Below, piece by piece: positions 6,607 to 16,382 of a DNA stretch of 63,210 bases (positions are counted from its first letter, which is position 1; every line of letters begins with the position of its first letter). A model generated the notes under the pieces. It searched no databases. It was not told the origin of the DNA and saw only the letters and a program-made list of their open reading frames with translations. Where the stretch lies: assembly GCA_027019265.1 (NCBI GenBank), contig JALUWX010000046.1, positions 1 to 63,210 of the forward strand. Direction: 5' to 3'. Source of the stretch: Phycisphaerales bacterium (lineage in GTDB: Bacteria; Planctomycetota; Phycisphaerae; Phycisphaerales; UBA1924). Made by a program: the position numbers and the translations under genes.

Positions 6607-9363
6607 TCAATCCATCAGCATGTACGACGCGTCGAGCGCCCGATCGATCCGCTCGTTCACATCGCGCAGGTGCGCGGCGCTGTAGCTGTCGATCGAGCCC
6701 GAGTCCCCGAAGGGCTCGACCGTGTCCTTGATCGCGAGCAGCTCCTGACGCGCGAGCGACTGGAGCACCCGACCCGAAGAGCCCGGCCAGTACATCCCCG
6801 TCGCGAGATCGATCATCCGGTGCAGGTGCTCCGACTGAAGGTTCCGATCCAGCGTTGAGATCAGCGGCGAACGGTTCGTGTACGAACCCGATGCGCTGGG
6901 CAGGTCCCAGATCTCCGCGCGGATCGTCTCGAACACCTCGGGAACCGTGAGCGCGTCCTGATCGCCCGGGGTCCGGAGCTCGTTGTCCATCACCCGCGCG
7001 AGGCGCGAGGGATTCATGATCCCCGTCAGCGCCGCCGACTGGATCCCGAGCACGTTCTGCGCGACCGGCCACGCATGGGCCGTGCCGTACCCCTCGTCGT
7101 ACCAGTTGTCGCTCTGGAGGTACGACAGCGTCTCTGTATCGATCCCGAACGAATCAGAGTTCAACGCGTTGTCGATCACGAACTTGAGCGCCCGGCGCTG
7201 CTGCGCCGGATCGACAGGACGGATCGGCGCGGGCGCATCCGGGTCACCCTTCATCGAACGCGTGATGTGCGCCCCACCGATCCAGTGCATCGCCATGTTC
7301 ACGGCGCTGTACTGGGTCCCCATCAGCTGCTGGTGCATCTGACGCGCCCGAGCCCAGGACTCGCCGTCCTTGACGGCCTTGTCCAGGATCTCCGCACGCG
7401 CCTTGTCCACAAAGCGCATCCGCTCCTCGGCGAAGTCCACCGAGTCGCGCCCGAGATCCCAGGTCTTCGCTTGAGGGTCGGGGGAGAACTGACCGTCCTC
7501 GGCCATGTACGCGTGCTCGGGCTTCGCCGCTTCCTTCGCGACCTCCTTGGGGTCGTCGAACGTGTAGTTCCACTTGATCGCCCACATGTCGTACGCGCCG
7601 ATGTCGCGCGGGACGTAATCGCCCTGCTTCAGATCACGAGGCCCACCTTCGACGATGATGTTCGACAGCGCGTAGTCCATGACCGTGGACTGGATGGGCT
7701 GGTCGAAGCCCTCCGTGTTCATCTCCTCGATGGAGTGCAGCGCGGAGCCCTTCCAGTTATGTGTGAGCCCCATCGTGTGCCCGACCTCGTGCATCACGAC
7801 GTCTTTGAGCAGCGGACCCACAAACTCCTCGGGGAGACCATCAAGAAGCGTCACGTCGTCGCCGGATTCTTCCGCCGGCATGAGCGCGCCCCCGAGCCCG
7901 AGATCCATCGCGAGCCGCGCCGTCGCAACGCTCGACGAAAGCCCGGGCATCATCATGCACATCGCATGACCGTGCTCGTCGTCCCGATGGAGATGCTGAT
8001 GGGGTTCCCACACATTGGGCGCGAGGGTCAGCGGCGCGTCGGTCATCAGTTCATGCGCCTGCGCGGGCTGCTCCACCATCATCTTCGTCAGCTGCGTGAC
8101 GCGCTCCCGATCCGACGGATCCGCAAGGATCACGCGCGGGTCCCAGTTCGGGTTCTGCGCGAGCCAACCCGACAGCTCCGGATCGATCACGCTCATCGCC
8201 TGAGCAGCAAGCTCCGTCTGGAGGTACTGGATCGCGTACGACCCGATGAACCCCTCGTCCATCACGATGTCCGCTTCGTAGATCTCGCCCGTGTCCGGGT
8301 GCGTATGCACAGGACCGATCGCGAACCCCATCCCGGCGTTGGTCCAGCGCACGAACGAGTACCGCATATCTTCCGGGTCGATGTCCATGTACGCACCCGT
8401 CGTCGCGTCCTGCTGACGCACCTCGATCGCGTTCAGGATCCCGACCTGCTCGAACGCCTTGTTCCACGCAAGGATCCCCTCGCGCACCCAGCGCCGATAG
8501 CGCAGCGGGGTCGTGTGCTCGATGTGGTACACGATGGGCTCACGGGGAGGCGACATCTTCAGCGACGGGTCCGCCTTCTGGATGTGCCAACGGTTCGCGT
8601 AGCGCACCGTCTGGGACGTCCCATCGTTGATCGCGCGATCCGCGAACGACTCGTAGTAGATCCCCACCCGACGATCCGCGATCCTGGGCTCGAACCCCTT
8701 CGACTTCTCGGGCATCCCCAGAGAGAACCGCACCTGCGCCATCTGACCGTTCGCGCGGGGGAGCTCGAACCCGAGCTCGATGTTGTTCGGGAAGACCTTC
8801 GCCTTCGTCAGCTTCGCCAGCGACGTGTTCGCCCTCGACAGAAAGCGCCCGAGGAACTGACCCGAGTTCCCGATCAGCGCCCGATCCAGATCGATCAGAG
8901 GCCCACCCCCCGGACCCGTCGCGATGATCGGGACCGTCAGGATCACCCGATCCGTGTTCACCCGCTCAACCCCGGCCTTCGACTCCTGGTCACCCGAAGA
9001 ACGGACCGACAGGTTGGGCTCGATCAGCATGAGCTGGTCGTTGCGCTTCGACCAGTACACCGTCTTCGTCGGGACCCCGACCTGATCGTTCCAGATCGAG
9101 TACACCCCGACCTGAGGGGTCCCGGCCGCGATCGTCGCGACCAGATAGAACCGCTTCCCCTCGAAGTTCTTGGGGAGCTCCGCGAGCACCTGCGCGTCCT
9201 TCTCCCGGGTATACAGGGTGTAGAACTCCCCCTGACCCGGCGCCACGGGGACCTTCTCGTACCCCTTCACAGCCGACTCAAAGTCGCCGGCCGACACCGA
9301 ACCGGCCAGGGTCGCGAGGATCGCGGCGGAAACAAACTTACCCATCTTCACACTGCGCGACAT
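6607..9363 (-). CDS. secreted zinc-dependent metalloprotease (DUF5117/DUF4953 type)
   Basis: The 918-residue product begins with a signal peptide (MSRSVKMGKFVSAAILATLA, cut near VSA-G). The N-terminal 300 residues (GYEKVPVAPGQGEFYTLYT and VGVYYESFADRA-like stretches) match the arrangement of large bacterial metalloproteases with DUF5117/5118 domains. The catalytic domain has HEVGHTMGLTH: His525, Glu526, His529 and His535 are the metzincin zinc ligands and general base. FGIDTETLSYL and later helices form the C-terminal part. It has no dockerin tail, unlike the next several minus-strand genes. AAGGAG precedes the ATG, and a terminator sits on each side, so it is probably monocistronic. It is predicted to act in the periplasm or outside the cell; the substrate is unknown. 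Confidence 0.88.
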   Translation of the reverse strand: MSRSVKMGKFVSAAILATLAGSVSAGDFESAVKGYEKVPVAPGQGEFYTLYTREKDAQVLAELPKNFEGKRFYLVATIAAGTPQVGVYSIWNDQVGVPTKTVYWSKRNDQLMLIEPNLSVRSSGDQESKAGVERVNTDRVILTVPIIATGPGGGPLIDLDRALIGNSGQFLGRFLSRANTSLAKLTKAKVFPNNIELGFELPRANGQMAQVRFSLGMPEKSKGFEPRIADRRVGIYYESFADRAINDGTSQTVRYANRWHIQKADPSLKMSPPREPIVYHIEHTTPLRYRRWVREGILAWNKAFEQVGILNAIEVRQQDATTGAYMDIDPEDMRYSFVRWTNAGMGFAIGPVHTHPDTGEIYEADIVMDEGFIGSYAIQYLQTELAAQAMSVIDPELSGWLAQNPNWDPRVILADPSDRERVTQLTKMMVEQPAQAHELMTDAPLTLAPNVWEPHQHLHRDDEHGHAMCMMMPGLSSSVATARLAMDLGLGGALMPAEESGDDVTLLDGLPEEFVGPLLKDVVMHEVGHTMGLTHNWKGSALHSIEEMNTEGFDQPIQSTVMDYALSNIIVEGGPRDLKQGDYVPRDIGAYDMWAIKWNYTFDDPKEVAKEAAKPEHAYMAEDGQFSPDPQAKTWDLGRDSVDFAEERMRFVDKARAEILDKAVKDGESWARARQMHQQLMGTQYSAVNMAMHWIGGAHITRSMKGDPDAPAPIRPVDPAQQRRALKFVIDNALNSDSFGIDTETLSYLQSDNWYDEGYGTAHAWPVAQNVLGIQSAALTGIMNPSRLARVMDNELRTPGDQDALTVPEVFETIRAEIWDLPSASGSYTNRSPLISTLDRNLQSEHLHRMIDLATGMYWPGSSGRVLQSLARQELLAIKDTVEPFGDSGSIDSYSAAHLRDVNERIDRALDASYMLMD

Positions 9364-9406
9364 GGCCGCTCCTTTGTCAATCGATCAGGGGATGCTGTCT
9401 GTGCTC

Positions 9407-9431
9407 AAAAAAGAGCCCCCGAAAGGGCTCT
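9407..9431 (-). terminator. intrinsic terminator of the dockerin gene ending at 9500
   Basis: AGAGCCC (9412-9418) pairs with GGGCTCT (9425-9431) around CCGAAA. On the minus strand the stem is followed by six Ts. Confidence 0.8.
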
Positions 9432-9499
9432 CTGGTGTACATCGGTTGTTGTGCTCAGGATGCGGAGCAAATCTGAACTTTCAGAGACGACCATTCAGA

Positions 9500-11029
9500 T
9501 CAGGGACATCCCGCGCTGAAGTCCATCAGGTACGCGCTGATATCAAAGAAGTCGAACACCGTGTCCCCGTTGTAATCCACCATGTTCATCAGCAGGAAGC
9601 TGATGTCGAAGAAGTCCAGCGACCCGTCCATGTTCAGGTCGGGTCGGCACACCTCGCAGTTCACGGTGAGCACGGGGGTGCCCGCGATCGCCTCGATCCC
9701 GGCGTTGTTGGGCTCCTGGAGCGCGATCGGCTTCACCTGGAACGGCACACGGATGAACGACACCTCGGGGGATCTGAACTCGGTCACGCGCTCACACAGC
9801 CCGTTCCCGTTGTTCCCGGTGCGCGTCAGCAGCGCATCTTCGAAGCCTACGGGTGCAGTGGTCGGGATCCCGTACCCGGCGAAGAGGAGCCCGCCGTTCG
9901 GGTCGGGCATGACCGTGGAGGTCCTGCCGAACTGATCTTCGCGCGTGTAGTCCCACTGGAGCTGGGCCGTCAGCTCATCGAAGCTCCAGAGCGAGGCGCT
10001 CGCACTAAAGAACATCGGATCGGTCCATGCGCCCCCGGTCAGCATGTCGCCGTTTGGGAGCTGCTCGAGCGACGATGCCGCCGAAACAACGCTGTGATTC
10101 TCGATCTGAAGGCTCGAGCTCACGATCGGAGCCCCCGTGTTTCCGTCCACAACCAAGGGGACCACGAGCGATGAGGTGAGCGAGGACGAGACCGTGGATA
10201 CGACAAAGGGGTTGTTCTCGCTGTTGATCGCGATGCTGTACCCGAACGCATTCGTGGTGTTCGTCCCCTGGACAACCGGCTCGTACAGGGAGAACCAGAT
10301 CGGGTTCCCCACCGGATCGAACCGCGCGATCAAGATCTTCGCGAACACACTGAACTGATCGCTGTCGATCTTCGCGATCCCCACCGCGAAGATATCACCC
10401 GACTCCGGCGAAATCGCGACATCGTAAAACGCCGTGCTGAAGATCTGCTCGTCCAGGGGGAGGTATCGGTTGTGGAAGATCGGGAGCCCATCCGCGTTCC
10501 GGAACCGGAGGAGTGTGGCTTGGGTTATCCCGGGGGAGTTCAGGAGCGAAGCGGCGACAAGCCCCGTGTCCCCGTCTCGCTCCATCCCGATCGGGATCCC
10601 GGAGTCGTAGCCCGGATAACGCCATTGATACGAGAGCGCCCCCGAGAACGGATCGATCTTGAACAGCACGAGATCAGCGACATCGTTCGGGAACGACGAG
10701 ATCAATCCGCCCTCGAGCACGATCAGGTTCTTGTCAACCGGATCCTCGAACGTCGCGACGAGCGGGTTCCCCTCCTTGTCCGGGTCCTCGATGATCCACG
10801 ACAAGAACGGGATCCCGTTCGGACGATGGACCACGATCCACCCATCCTGCCCGGGCAACTTGAAGTCGCGCCTGAACCTGCCCACAAACGCGATGTCCTG
10901 ACTCGTGAGCACCGCGAGATCGTTCGCGGCTTCATACTGGTCCCCCGGTTCGGTGATCGAATGAACAAAGGGCTGCGCCGAGGCGCAGCTCGTCAACACC
11001 GCTAGAAGAATGCACTGCGTGATTGTCAT
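9500..11029 (-). CDS. secreted dockerin-tailed protein of unknown function (propeller-like)
   Basis: The frame is open back to 11110, but ATG 11029 is preferred because AGGAGAG precedes it and a good signal peptide follows (MTITQCILLAVLTSCASA-Q). The 509-residue product consists of roughly 60-residue segments rich in beta strands, for example QDIAFVGRF, DGWIVVHRPNG, NGDMLTGGAWTD and NGGLLFAGYG. They read like quantity-reporting propeller blades. I do not recognise a catalytic motif. The C-terminus is a two-repeat GC-type dockerin (CRPDLNMDGSLDFFDIS, then DYNGDTVFDFFDIS, ending AGCP). Its second repeat has AYLMDF where the other copies have AFLQDL. Confidence 0.85.
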   Translation of the reverse strand: MTITQCILLAVLTSCASAQPFVHSITEPGDQYEAANDLAVLTSQDIAFVGRFRRDFKLPGQDGWIVVHRPNGIPFLSWIIEDPDKEGNPLVATFEDPVDKNLIVLEGGLISSFPNDVADLVLFKIDPFSGALSYQWRYPGYDSGIPIGMERDGDTGLVAASLLNSPGITQATLLRFRNADGLPIFHNRYLPLDEQIFSTAFYDVAISPESGDIFAVGIAKIDSDQFSVFAKILIARFDPVGNPIWFSLYEPVVQGTNTTNAFGYSIAINSENNPFVVSTVSSSLTSSLVVPLVVDGNTGAPIVSSSLQIENHSVVSAASSLEQLPNGDMLTGGAWTDPMFFSASASLWSFDELTAQLQWDYTREDQFGRTSTVMPDPNGGLLFAGYGIPTTAPVGFEDALLTRTGNNGNGLCERVTEFRSPEVSFIRVPFQVKPIALQEPNNAGIEAIAGTPVLTVNCEVCRPDLNMDGSLDFFDISFLLMNMVDYNGDTVFDFFDISAYLMDFSAGCP

Positions 11030-11099
11030 GGTTCTCTCCTGTGCGAATCTATGGTGATGGTGCTGCTCCCGAGAACACAGAGCCCAGCACAGAACGAAC

Positions 11100-11121
11100 A
11101 CGCGCCGCACACACGGCGCGT
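11100..11121 (-). terminator. hairpin, weak terminator of the dockerin gene ending at 11134
   Basis: ACGCGCCG pairs with CGGCGCGT around a six-base loop. On the minus strand it is followed only by an interrupted T-rich stretch (GTTCGTTC), so termination may be partial. Confidence 0.5.
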
Positions 11122-11133
11122 CTGCGATTCAGT

Positions 11134-12396
11134 TCAAGGGCAGCCCTGCTGATACGACTGGAGAAACGCGGACACATCGAAGAAGTCGAACACCGTGTCC
11201 CCGTTGAAGTCGATCATGTTCTGGAGCAGCGCCGACAGATCGAAGAAATCCAGCATCGTGTCCCCGTTCAGATCGGGGGCGCACATCGGGGCGCAGGTAT
11301 TCAGGTGGATCGTGACGAAATCCCCCGGATCCCCGATATTCGCGACATCGAGCGCGCCGTCGTTGTTGAAGTCCGCCGCGATCACATCACGCCCCCCGTT
11401 CGAGCTCGAGAAATCGATCTGCGGATCCACGGTCCCGTCCCCGTTCCCCGTCATCAGCGCGACCGTATCCGCGATCTGGAGGGAAGCGACGGCGTCGTTG
11501 TTCCCGTCGGAATCGAAATCCCCGACCACCACACCCGACGGGACGATCCCGAGCGACATGCTCTGCGAGAGCGCGAACGAGCCCACCCCGCTGTTCAGAT
11601 ACACCGCGCCCGTCGATGAGAGCGACCCGACAGCGACGAAATCCAGATCCCCGTCGTTGTCCATGTCCCCGAGATCCAACCCGTAGACAAAGAACCCGAG
11701 GTTGATGGGCGCCGAGACAATGAAGCTCGACCCCGGACCACCCAGAAGCACAAACGCCGACCCCACGGACCGATGCCCGACGAGAAGGTCGATGTCGCTG
11801 TCGTTGTTGAGGTGCCCAGCCACGACGGAAGTGGAATCGAGCCCGAAGATGACGAGATCAACACCGACCAGGTTCCCCGCGCCGTCGCCGCTGAGCACCC
11901 GGATCTGGTTCGCGTTGGTCACGACGATGACATCGAGGTTGCTGTCCTGGTCCGTATCGACGAGGACGATCTCTTCGTGGAGCCCGCCGGACCCCGAGTT
12001 CTGCTGGGTGGGCGCGCCGAAGTTCCCCGCGCCGTCCCCCAGGAGCACCGACACGTACGTCGTCGCCGTGTGCCCGACAACCGCATCGAGGTGCCCGTCG
12101 TTGTTCATGTCCCCCAGCGCCACGCTGTACGCAAACGTGTCAACCGGGAACAGCGTGCGCGCCGAGAACGTCCCGTCCCCGTTCCCCATCAGCACCCCGA
12201 TGTTCCGTTCCCCCGAGAGCGCGAACACGATGTCCATGTTCCCGTCGTTGTCGAGATCCGCGCTCTCGATGTCGCGCGGGGACTCACCCGCAAGATACTC
12301 CACCTTCGGCGCGAAGAGCGTCATCGGATCGCACGTCTGCGCGCCCGCGCTCAACGTGAGAACCGGAACAACCAATACCGTAAGACCTGTGCGCAT
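11134..12396 (-). CDS. secreted VCBS/FG-GAP propeller protein with GC-type dockerin
   Basis: The start chosen is ATG 12396, which has GAGGAGA upstream and begins a signal peptide (MRTGLTVLVVPVLTLSAGA-Q). The 420-residue product has about seven calcium-loop repeats: DLDNDGNMD, DMNNDGHLD, DTDQDSNLD, HLNNDSDID, DMDNDGDLD, DFDSDGNND and DFNNDGALD. This predicts a single seven-bladed propeller. The tail CAPDLNGDTMLDFFDLSALL and DFNGDTVFDFFDVSAFL, ending QGCP, is a complete two-repeat dockerin. The architecture is the same as the 4243-5811 gene without the Ig-like domain. FG-GAP propellers usually bind ligands or proteins and are not enzymes; the partner is unknown. Confidence 0.88.
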   Translation of the reverse strand: MRTGLTVLVVPVLTLSAGAQTCDPMTLFAPKVEYLAGESPRDIESADLDNDGNMDIVFALSGERNIGVLMGNGDGTFSARTLFPVDTFAYSVALGDMNNDGHLDAVVGHTATTYVSVLLGDGAGNFGAPTQQNSGSGGLHEEIVLVDTDQDSNLDVIVVTNANQIRVLSGDGAGNLVGVDLVIFGLDSTSVVAGHLNNDSDIDLLVGHRSVGSAFVLLGGPGSSFIVSAPINLGFFVYGLDLGDMDNDGDLDFVAVGSLSSTGAVYLNSGVGSFALSQSMSLGIVPSGVVVGDFDSDGNNDAVASLQIADTVALMTGNGDGTVDPQIDFSSSNGGRDVIAADFNNDGALDVANIGDPGDFVTIHLNTCAPMCAPDLNGDTMLDFFDLSALLQNMIDFNGDTVFDFFDVSAFLQSYQQGCP

Positions 12397-12510
12397 GTCG
12401 TCTCCTCTCAGTTCTGCGCACTGTACAACCGCAGATCCAAAGTGAACAAACACGAACTTGTCTTCATATTCGGAGCGTGGAAATTTACGCTCTGCGCCGC
12501 TGATTCGAAA

Positions 12511-14832
12511 TCACGGGCACCCCTTCGTCAACGCTTGAAGAAACGCGCTGATATCGAAGAAATCAAACGCCGTGTCCCCGTTGTAATCCACGCTGTTCCC
12601 GAGCAGCTCGCTGATGTCGAAGAAGTCCAACATCGTGTCCCCGTTCAGGTCCGGCGCGCAGTCGTTGGGGTTCGTGGGAGGATCCGGGAGGTTTGTCTCG
12701 AGCCAGTCCCGTTCGCTGTCGCTCATCTCCGCGAAACCCGGCGTGATCGCCGCGTCCAGGGTGTAGGGCTCGAACTGCCCGAGCGGGATCACGATGTTCG
12801 CCCAGTCGTTGGACCCCTCCAGGACCTGATCCGGCGAAGCCGACGCCGCACCACCAGGATAATGGCTCGGGAGCCAGTTGAGGTCCACGCTCACACTCTC
12901 CTCGACCATGCCGTCGAGGTTCCAGTTGTACACATCGACATCGAGCTGCACCCACGAGATATCGCGCGTCGTCTCGTCGACATCAAACCCGAAGAACGTG
13001 AGCACATCCGAATAGAGCTTCCCTCCCGAATACCCCGCCGTCTCGTCGAGATCAGCTTCATCCAGCGCCGGGAGCGCCACGCGCGAGTAATCCAGAGGAA
13101 CCGGGTCCTCGTTCTCCAGCGTGATCCTGTCGAAGTTGTAGTTCATACAGCTGACGTAGTTGGGCTTGTAGTTGATATCGTCGTGACCCCCGTGCCGGAG
13201 CCCGAGGTTGTGCCCAAGCTCGTGCATGAACGTGCTCGCAAAGATCCGACGATTGTCGTTGTTCCCGTCGATCCCGATCATCATCTGATTCCCGAGGAGC
13301 TCCGCGATCCCGAGCGCCCCGCTCACCTTGTTCACCACGGCGCAGTACCGGAACGACTTCTGACGGGCGGCCAGGATCTTGTCCCAGTTCGGAGAAGCAC
13401 GCTCGTCCGGATCCCCGATGTACAGCGGCGTGATCGAGTTGAACTCGCTGAAGTCCGGGTTCCACTCCTGCGCGAACGGGATGTTCGTGTCCGACACGAC
13501 GAAGTGCGCCGTGATCCCCGTGGACCCGTCCGGGTTCATGACCGGCGCGTTCGCAAAGCTCTGCGCCACATCATCGAGCGCGCCCTGATAGAACGGCACG
13601 TTCGTCATCACATCGATCTCGACAAGAATGTCCTTCCGATCCGGATCGACACCCTCGGGGAGGATGAAGTCGATCTCGCCGTCACGGTCCACATCGATCC
13701 CGTCCATCTCCCACGAATCCAGGAGCCCGTCCCCGTCCGTATCCTGATCCACGGGCTTGAGGACCACCATGACACGCTCCCCGTTCCGCCGACCCTCCCC
13801 GATGATCCAGTTCGTGTTGCTGATCGCAAAGGCATCCCACACCGTCACGTTCGCCGGGAGATCCGTGATCAGGGTGTCGAGCACGAAGGGCTCGTCGTTC
13901 ACCCAGATCACCCCGCGCCGGTCGTCCGCGTCCTCGTCGTAATACCACCCCACGATGTTGTCGAGGTCGTTGATATCACGCGCCACGGAAAACAGCGTCC
14001 CCGGATCGATGCTCGTGATCTCCCAGGTCCCCCCCACGTTCTCCCACTTGACGGCGTAGTTGAACAGGTCCCCGTTCGGCCACGCTTCACCCACGAGGAT
14101 CCCGTTGTTGTTCATCCCGTACGCGCTATCGAAACTCCCGTCCAGACCCGTCAGAGGCGTGATCGTCTGACCGTTGAGCTTCACATACGCAACCGTGTTG
14201 AACGTCCCCGCGATCGACGCTTCGCCGCACAGATCACCCGAGTCATTGACATCATGCGCAAAGCTCGGCGCGGCCGTCAGTGTCCCCCCCGCGCTCGCGC
14301 CCCCGACAGTCCCGACAAACGGCTCAGCATCAAAGAAGAGACTCCCGCACCCACCGCCCATCGCGTTGTTCGCGAACTCTCCACAGAACCACCCCCCCGC
14401 GCTCATCGCCTGCATCTGCGACGAGCACCCCGACCACGGATGATGCTCCGACCAGACCCCCGTGTTCGTGTTGTACGTGCTCGCGCGCGCGACGTTGAAG
14501 TCGTACTGCGCGTAGTCCCGAGTCGCCGTCGCCGCGATCACCCCCGAGTCGTCGATCCCCTCCGGGAACACATTGAGCGCCGGAGACTCGGGGGACCCGA
14601 TCAGCACGAACCCCGTGCTCTCGCTCCACACAAACCCCCTCGCGCGAGGATCCCCGCCGTCGATGTCGAACGACCCCACAACCTGCCCGAGGTTGTTGAC
14701 CCCCTTGAGCCGGATCTCGTCCCCGAGCGGGTGCGGATCGTTCGCGTCAAGGATGATGATCTCGAACGCATACGGATCCGCGAACGCAGAACCCGATATC
14801 AGGACACAGACAGCGACAGCCATTCGATTCAT
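12511..14832 (-). CDS. secreted HAF-repeat metalloprotease-like protein with GC-type dockerin
   Basis: The 773-residue product has a signal peptide (MNRMAVAVCVLISGSAFA-D). The first part (to about residue 380) contains repeats such as GVNNLGQVVGSFD, GIDDSGVIAATA, DVNDSGDLCGEA, GMNNNGILVGEA and DINDLDNIVGWY, the pattern of the extracellular HAF repeat family. The following domain has calcium-loop acidic stretches (DQDTDGDGLLDSWE, DVDRDGEIDF) and then HELGHNLGLRHGG, with zinc ligands His537, His541 and His547 and catalytic Glu538. A two-repeat dockerin ends the protein (CAPDLNGDTMLDFFDIS, KGCP). GAGGGG lies eight bases before the ATG. It is predicted to be an attached extracellular protease with a propeller-like binding module. 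Confidence 0.88.
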   Translation of the reverse strand: MNRMAVAVCVLISGSAFADPYAFEIIILDANDPHPLGDEIRLKGVNNLGQVVGSFDIDGGDPRARGFVWSESTGFVLIGSPESPALNVFPEGIDDSGVIAATATRDYAQYDFNVARASTYNTNTGVWSEHHPWSGCSSQMQAMSAGGWFCGEFANNAMGGGCGSLFFDAEPFVGTVGGASAGGTLTAAPSFAHDVNDSGDLCGEASIAGTFNTVAYVKLNGQTITPLTGLDGSFDSAYGMNNNGILVGEAWPNGDLFNYAVKWENVGGTWEITSIDPGTLFSVARDINDLDNIVGWYYDEDADDRRGVIWVNDEPFVLDTLITDLPANVTVWDAFAISNTNWIIGEGRRNGERVMVVLKPVDQDTDGDGLLDSWEMDGIDVDRDGEIDFILPEGVDPDRKDILVEIDVMTNVPFYQGALDDVAQSFANAPVMNPDGSTGITAHFVVSDTNIPFAQEWNPDFSEFNSITPLYIGDPDERASPNWDKILAARQKSFRYCAVVNKVSGALGIAELLGNQMMIGIDGNNDNRRIFASTFMHELGHNLGLRHGGHDDINYKPNYVSCMNYNFDRITLENEDPVPLDYSRVALPALDEADLDETAGYSGGKLYSDVLTFFGFDVDETTRDISWVQLDVDVYNWNLDGMVEESVSVDLNWLPSHYPGGAASASPDQVLEGSNDWANIVIPLGQFEPYTLDAAITPGFAEMSDSERDWLETNLPDPPTNPNDCAPDLNGDTMLDFFDISELLGNSVDYNGDTAFDFFDISAFLQALTKGCP

Positions 14833-14960
14833 GGAAACAACCCCTCACGTGGACCGGATCGGTCCGCGTCAGCGTACCACGGATCGATCCGGATCGGTAG
14901 GGGTTTCCACGGATCATCGCTTCGAGCGGGAGGGCTGCCTAGCCCGAAGCAACTCCGGAC

Positions 14961-16304
14961 TCAAGGGCACCCCAGCGCGAGATCCTGGAGGAACGCGCTG
15001 ATATCGAAGAAGTCGAACTGGGTGTCCCCGTTGTAGTCCACGCCGCTCTGGAGCAGCTCGTTGATATCGAAGAAATCCAGGTTCCCGTCCATGTTCAGAT
15101 CAGGAGCGCAGGGAAGCTCGTAGCTGTAGATGCTCACCGATCCCGCGCCGAACCCCCCGGGGTAGTCGTCCCCGGGTGTCCCGATCGCGATCGTGGACCC
15201 CGAGATCCCGACCCCCGATCCGTTCCGATCCCCGAGCGTCGCGCCCACGGGCTCGAACCGCGCGAGCAAGCCGCCGCTGCTCGTGTCGAAAAGGAACCCC
15301 GCACCATTGTTGAACGTCTCGCTCGTCCCCTGGAAGTCCCATTCCGGAGCCCCGAGCAGCGCCACCCCATCCCCGAGCTTCGCGGAAAACCCCAGCATGT
15401 TGAACTGGGTCGGTGAAGGCGAATCATCGATCAGGAACGTCCGGAGGAGCGCGCCGCTCGCGCTGTCGAAGAGATACCCCGCGCCCGTATCGGACAGGAA
15501 GTCGGGTGCTTTGGGCGCGCCGACGAGGACAAGAGAGTCGCGGATATCCACGCACGCGCCGAACTCCGACGATCGATCCAGCGGCGGAGTCAGGGTGCGC
15601 AGGTGCGCCCCGTTCGAGAGATCGAACAGATGCACCGCCCCGATCCGCGCATCGACCCCCGGGATGAACTCTCCGGGCGCGCCCACACACGCGATCCCGG
15701 CGCTGTCGTCGATCGAAACCCCGTGCCCGAACTCGTCGAACCCGAACGCGCTCTGGACCGGGAGGGTGAAGAGCAACGAACCCGACATCGCGTTGTACAG
15801 ATACGCTTCGCCTCCGGAACCCTGCTCCCGTGCCCCGATGATCGCGATGGAGCCGTCGATATCAACGTCGTACCCGAACTCGGATGTCGGGTTCCCCCGG
15901 ATCGTGTGGAGCAGCGTTCCGCTCGGGACCTCGAAGATGTACACCGCCCCGTTCTCGAACCCGAGATCCCGATCGAACGGCGCACCGACGATCGCGTAGT
16001 CCGAACCGATCGCGACACTGAACCCGAACTGATCGCCCCCATCCACGTCGATCGGGTTGAGCTTGATCTGAGTCCCGCTGACGAGATCAACAAGGTACGC
16101 AGCGCCCGCGAGCACATCGTTCTCGTTGTCGCTCGGCGCCCCCACGATCATGAAGTCCCCAAACACATCGACCGTCGTCCCGTACGCGCCCTGGAGCGTG
16201 GGTGCCGGGAAGTAGGTCGTGTCCTCGTTGATCGGCTGCGCGCCCGCAACAGACGCGCACCACGATGCGAGCAACAGCGTTGTGACGGATGTGAAACGTG
16301 CCAT
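14961..16304 (-). CDS. secreted integrin-alpha-like FG-GAP protein with GC-type dockerin
   Basis: The start is ATG 16304, behind GGGAGGG, giving a 447-residue product with signal peptide MARFTSVTTLLLASWCASVA. The body is built of repeats ending in IVGAP-like motifs (FMIVGAPSD, YAIVGAPFD, IAIIGAREQ, AGIACVGAPGE, LVLVGAPKA, VALLGAPEW, IAIGTPGDD). Each is preceded by a segment such as GAAYLVDLVSG or GAVYIFEVPSG. That is the bacterial FG-GAP/integrin alpha propeller pattern with seven blades. The tail is a full dockerin (CAPDLNMDGNLDFFDIN, DYNGDTQFDFFDIS, LGCP). The gene at 35636-36937 has a related body. Confidence 0.87.
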   Translation of the reverse strand: MARFTSVTTLLLASWCASVAGAQPINEDTTYFPAPTLQGAYGTTVDVFGDFMIVGAPSDNENDVLAGAAYLVDLVSGTQIKLNPIDVDGGDQFGFSVAIGSDYAIVGAPFDRDLGFENGAVYIFEVPSGTLLHTIRGNPTSEFGYDVDIDGSIAIIGAREQGSGGEAYLYNAMSGSLLFTLPVQSAFGFDEFGHGVSIDDSAGIACVGAPGEFIPGVDARIGAVHLFDLSNGAHLRTLTPPLDRSSEFGACVDIRDSLVLVGAPKAPDFLSDTGAGYLFDSASGALLRTFLIDDSPSPTQFNMLGFSAKLGDGVALLGAPEWDFQGTSETFNNGAGFLFDTSSGGLLARFEPVGATLGDRNGSGVGISGSTIAIGTPGDDYPGGFGAGSVSIYSYELPCAPDLNMDGNLDFFDINELLQSGVDYNGDTQFDFFDISAFLQDLALGCP

Positions 16305-16382
16305 GATGTCCCTCCCATGTGCTGGGCCGGGATCCGCGGACCCCGACAATTCGGGATATTCTAGTCCCGAATACCAGCGGCA

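Noticed and set aside
11773..15036. Very long plus-strand open frame opposite the dockerin genes
   Set aside because: It is highly Arg-rich, overlaps real minus-strand genes with signal peptides and dockerins, and shows no family features. High GC lengthens antisense frames.
16349..16372. Inverted repeat ATTCGGGA/TCCCGAAT as a terminator
   Set aside because: No T run follows on either strand. It may be a regulatory site, but there is no further support.
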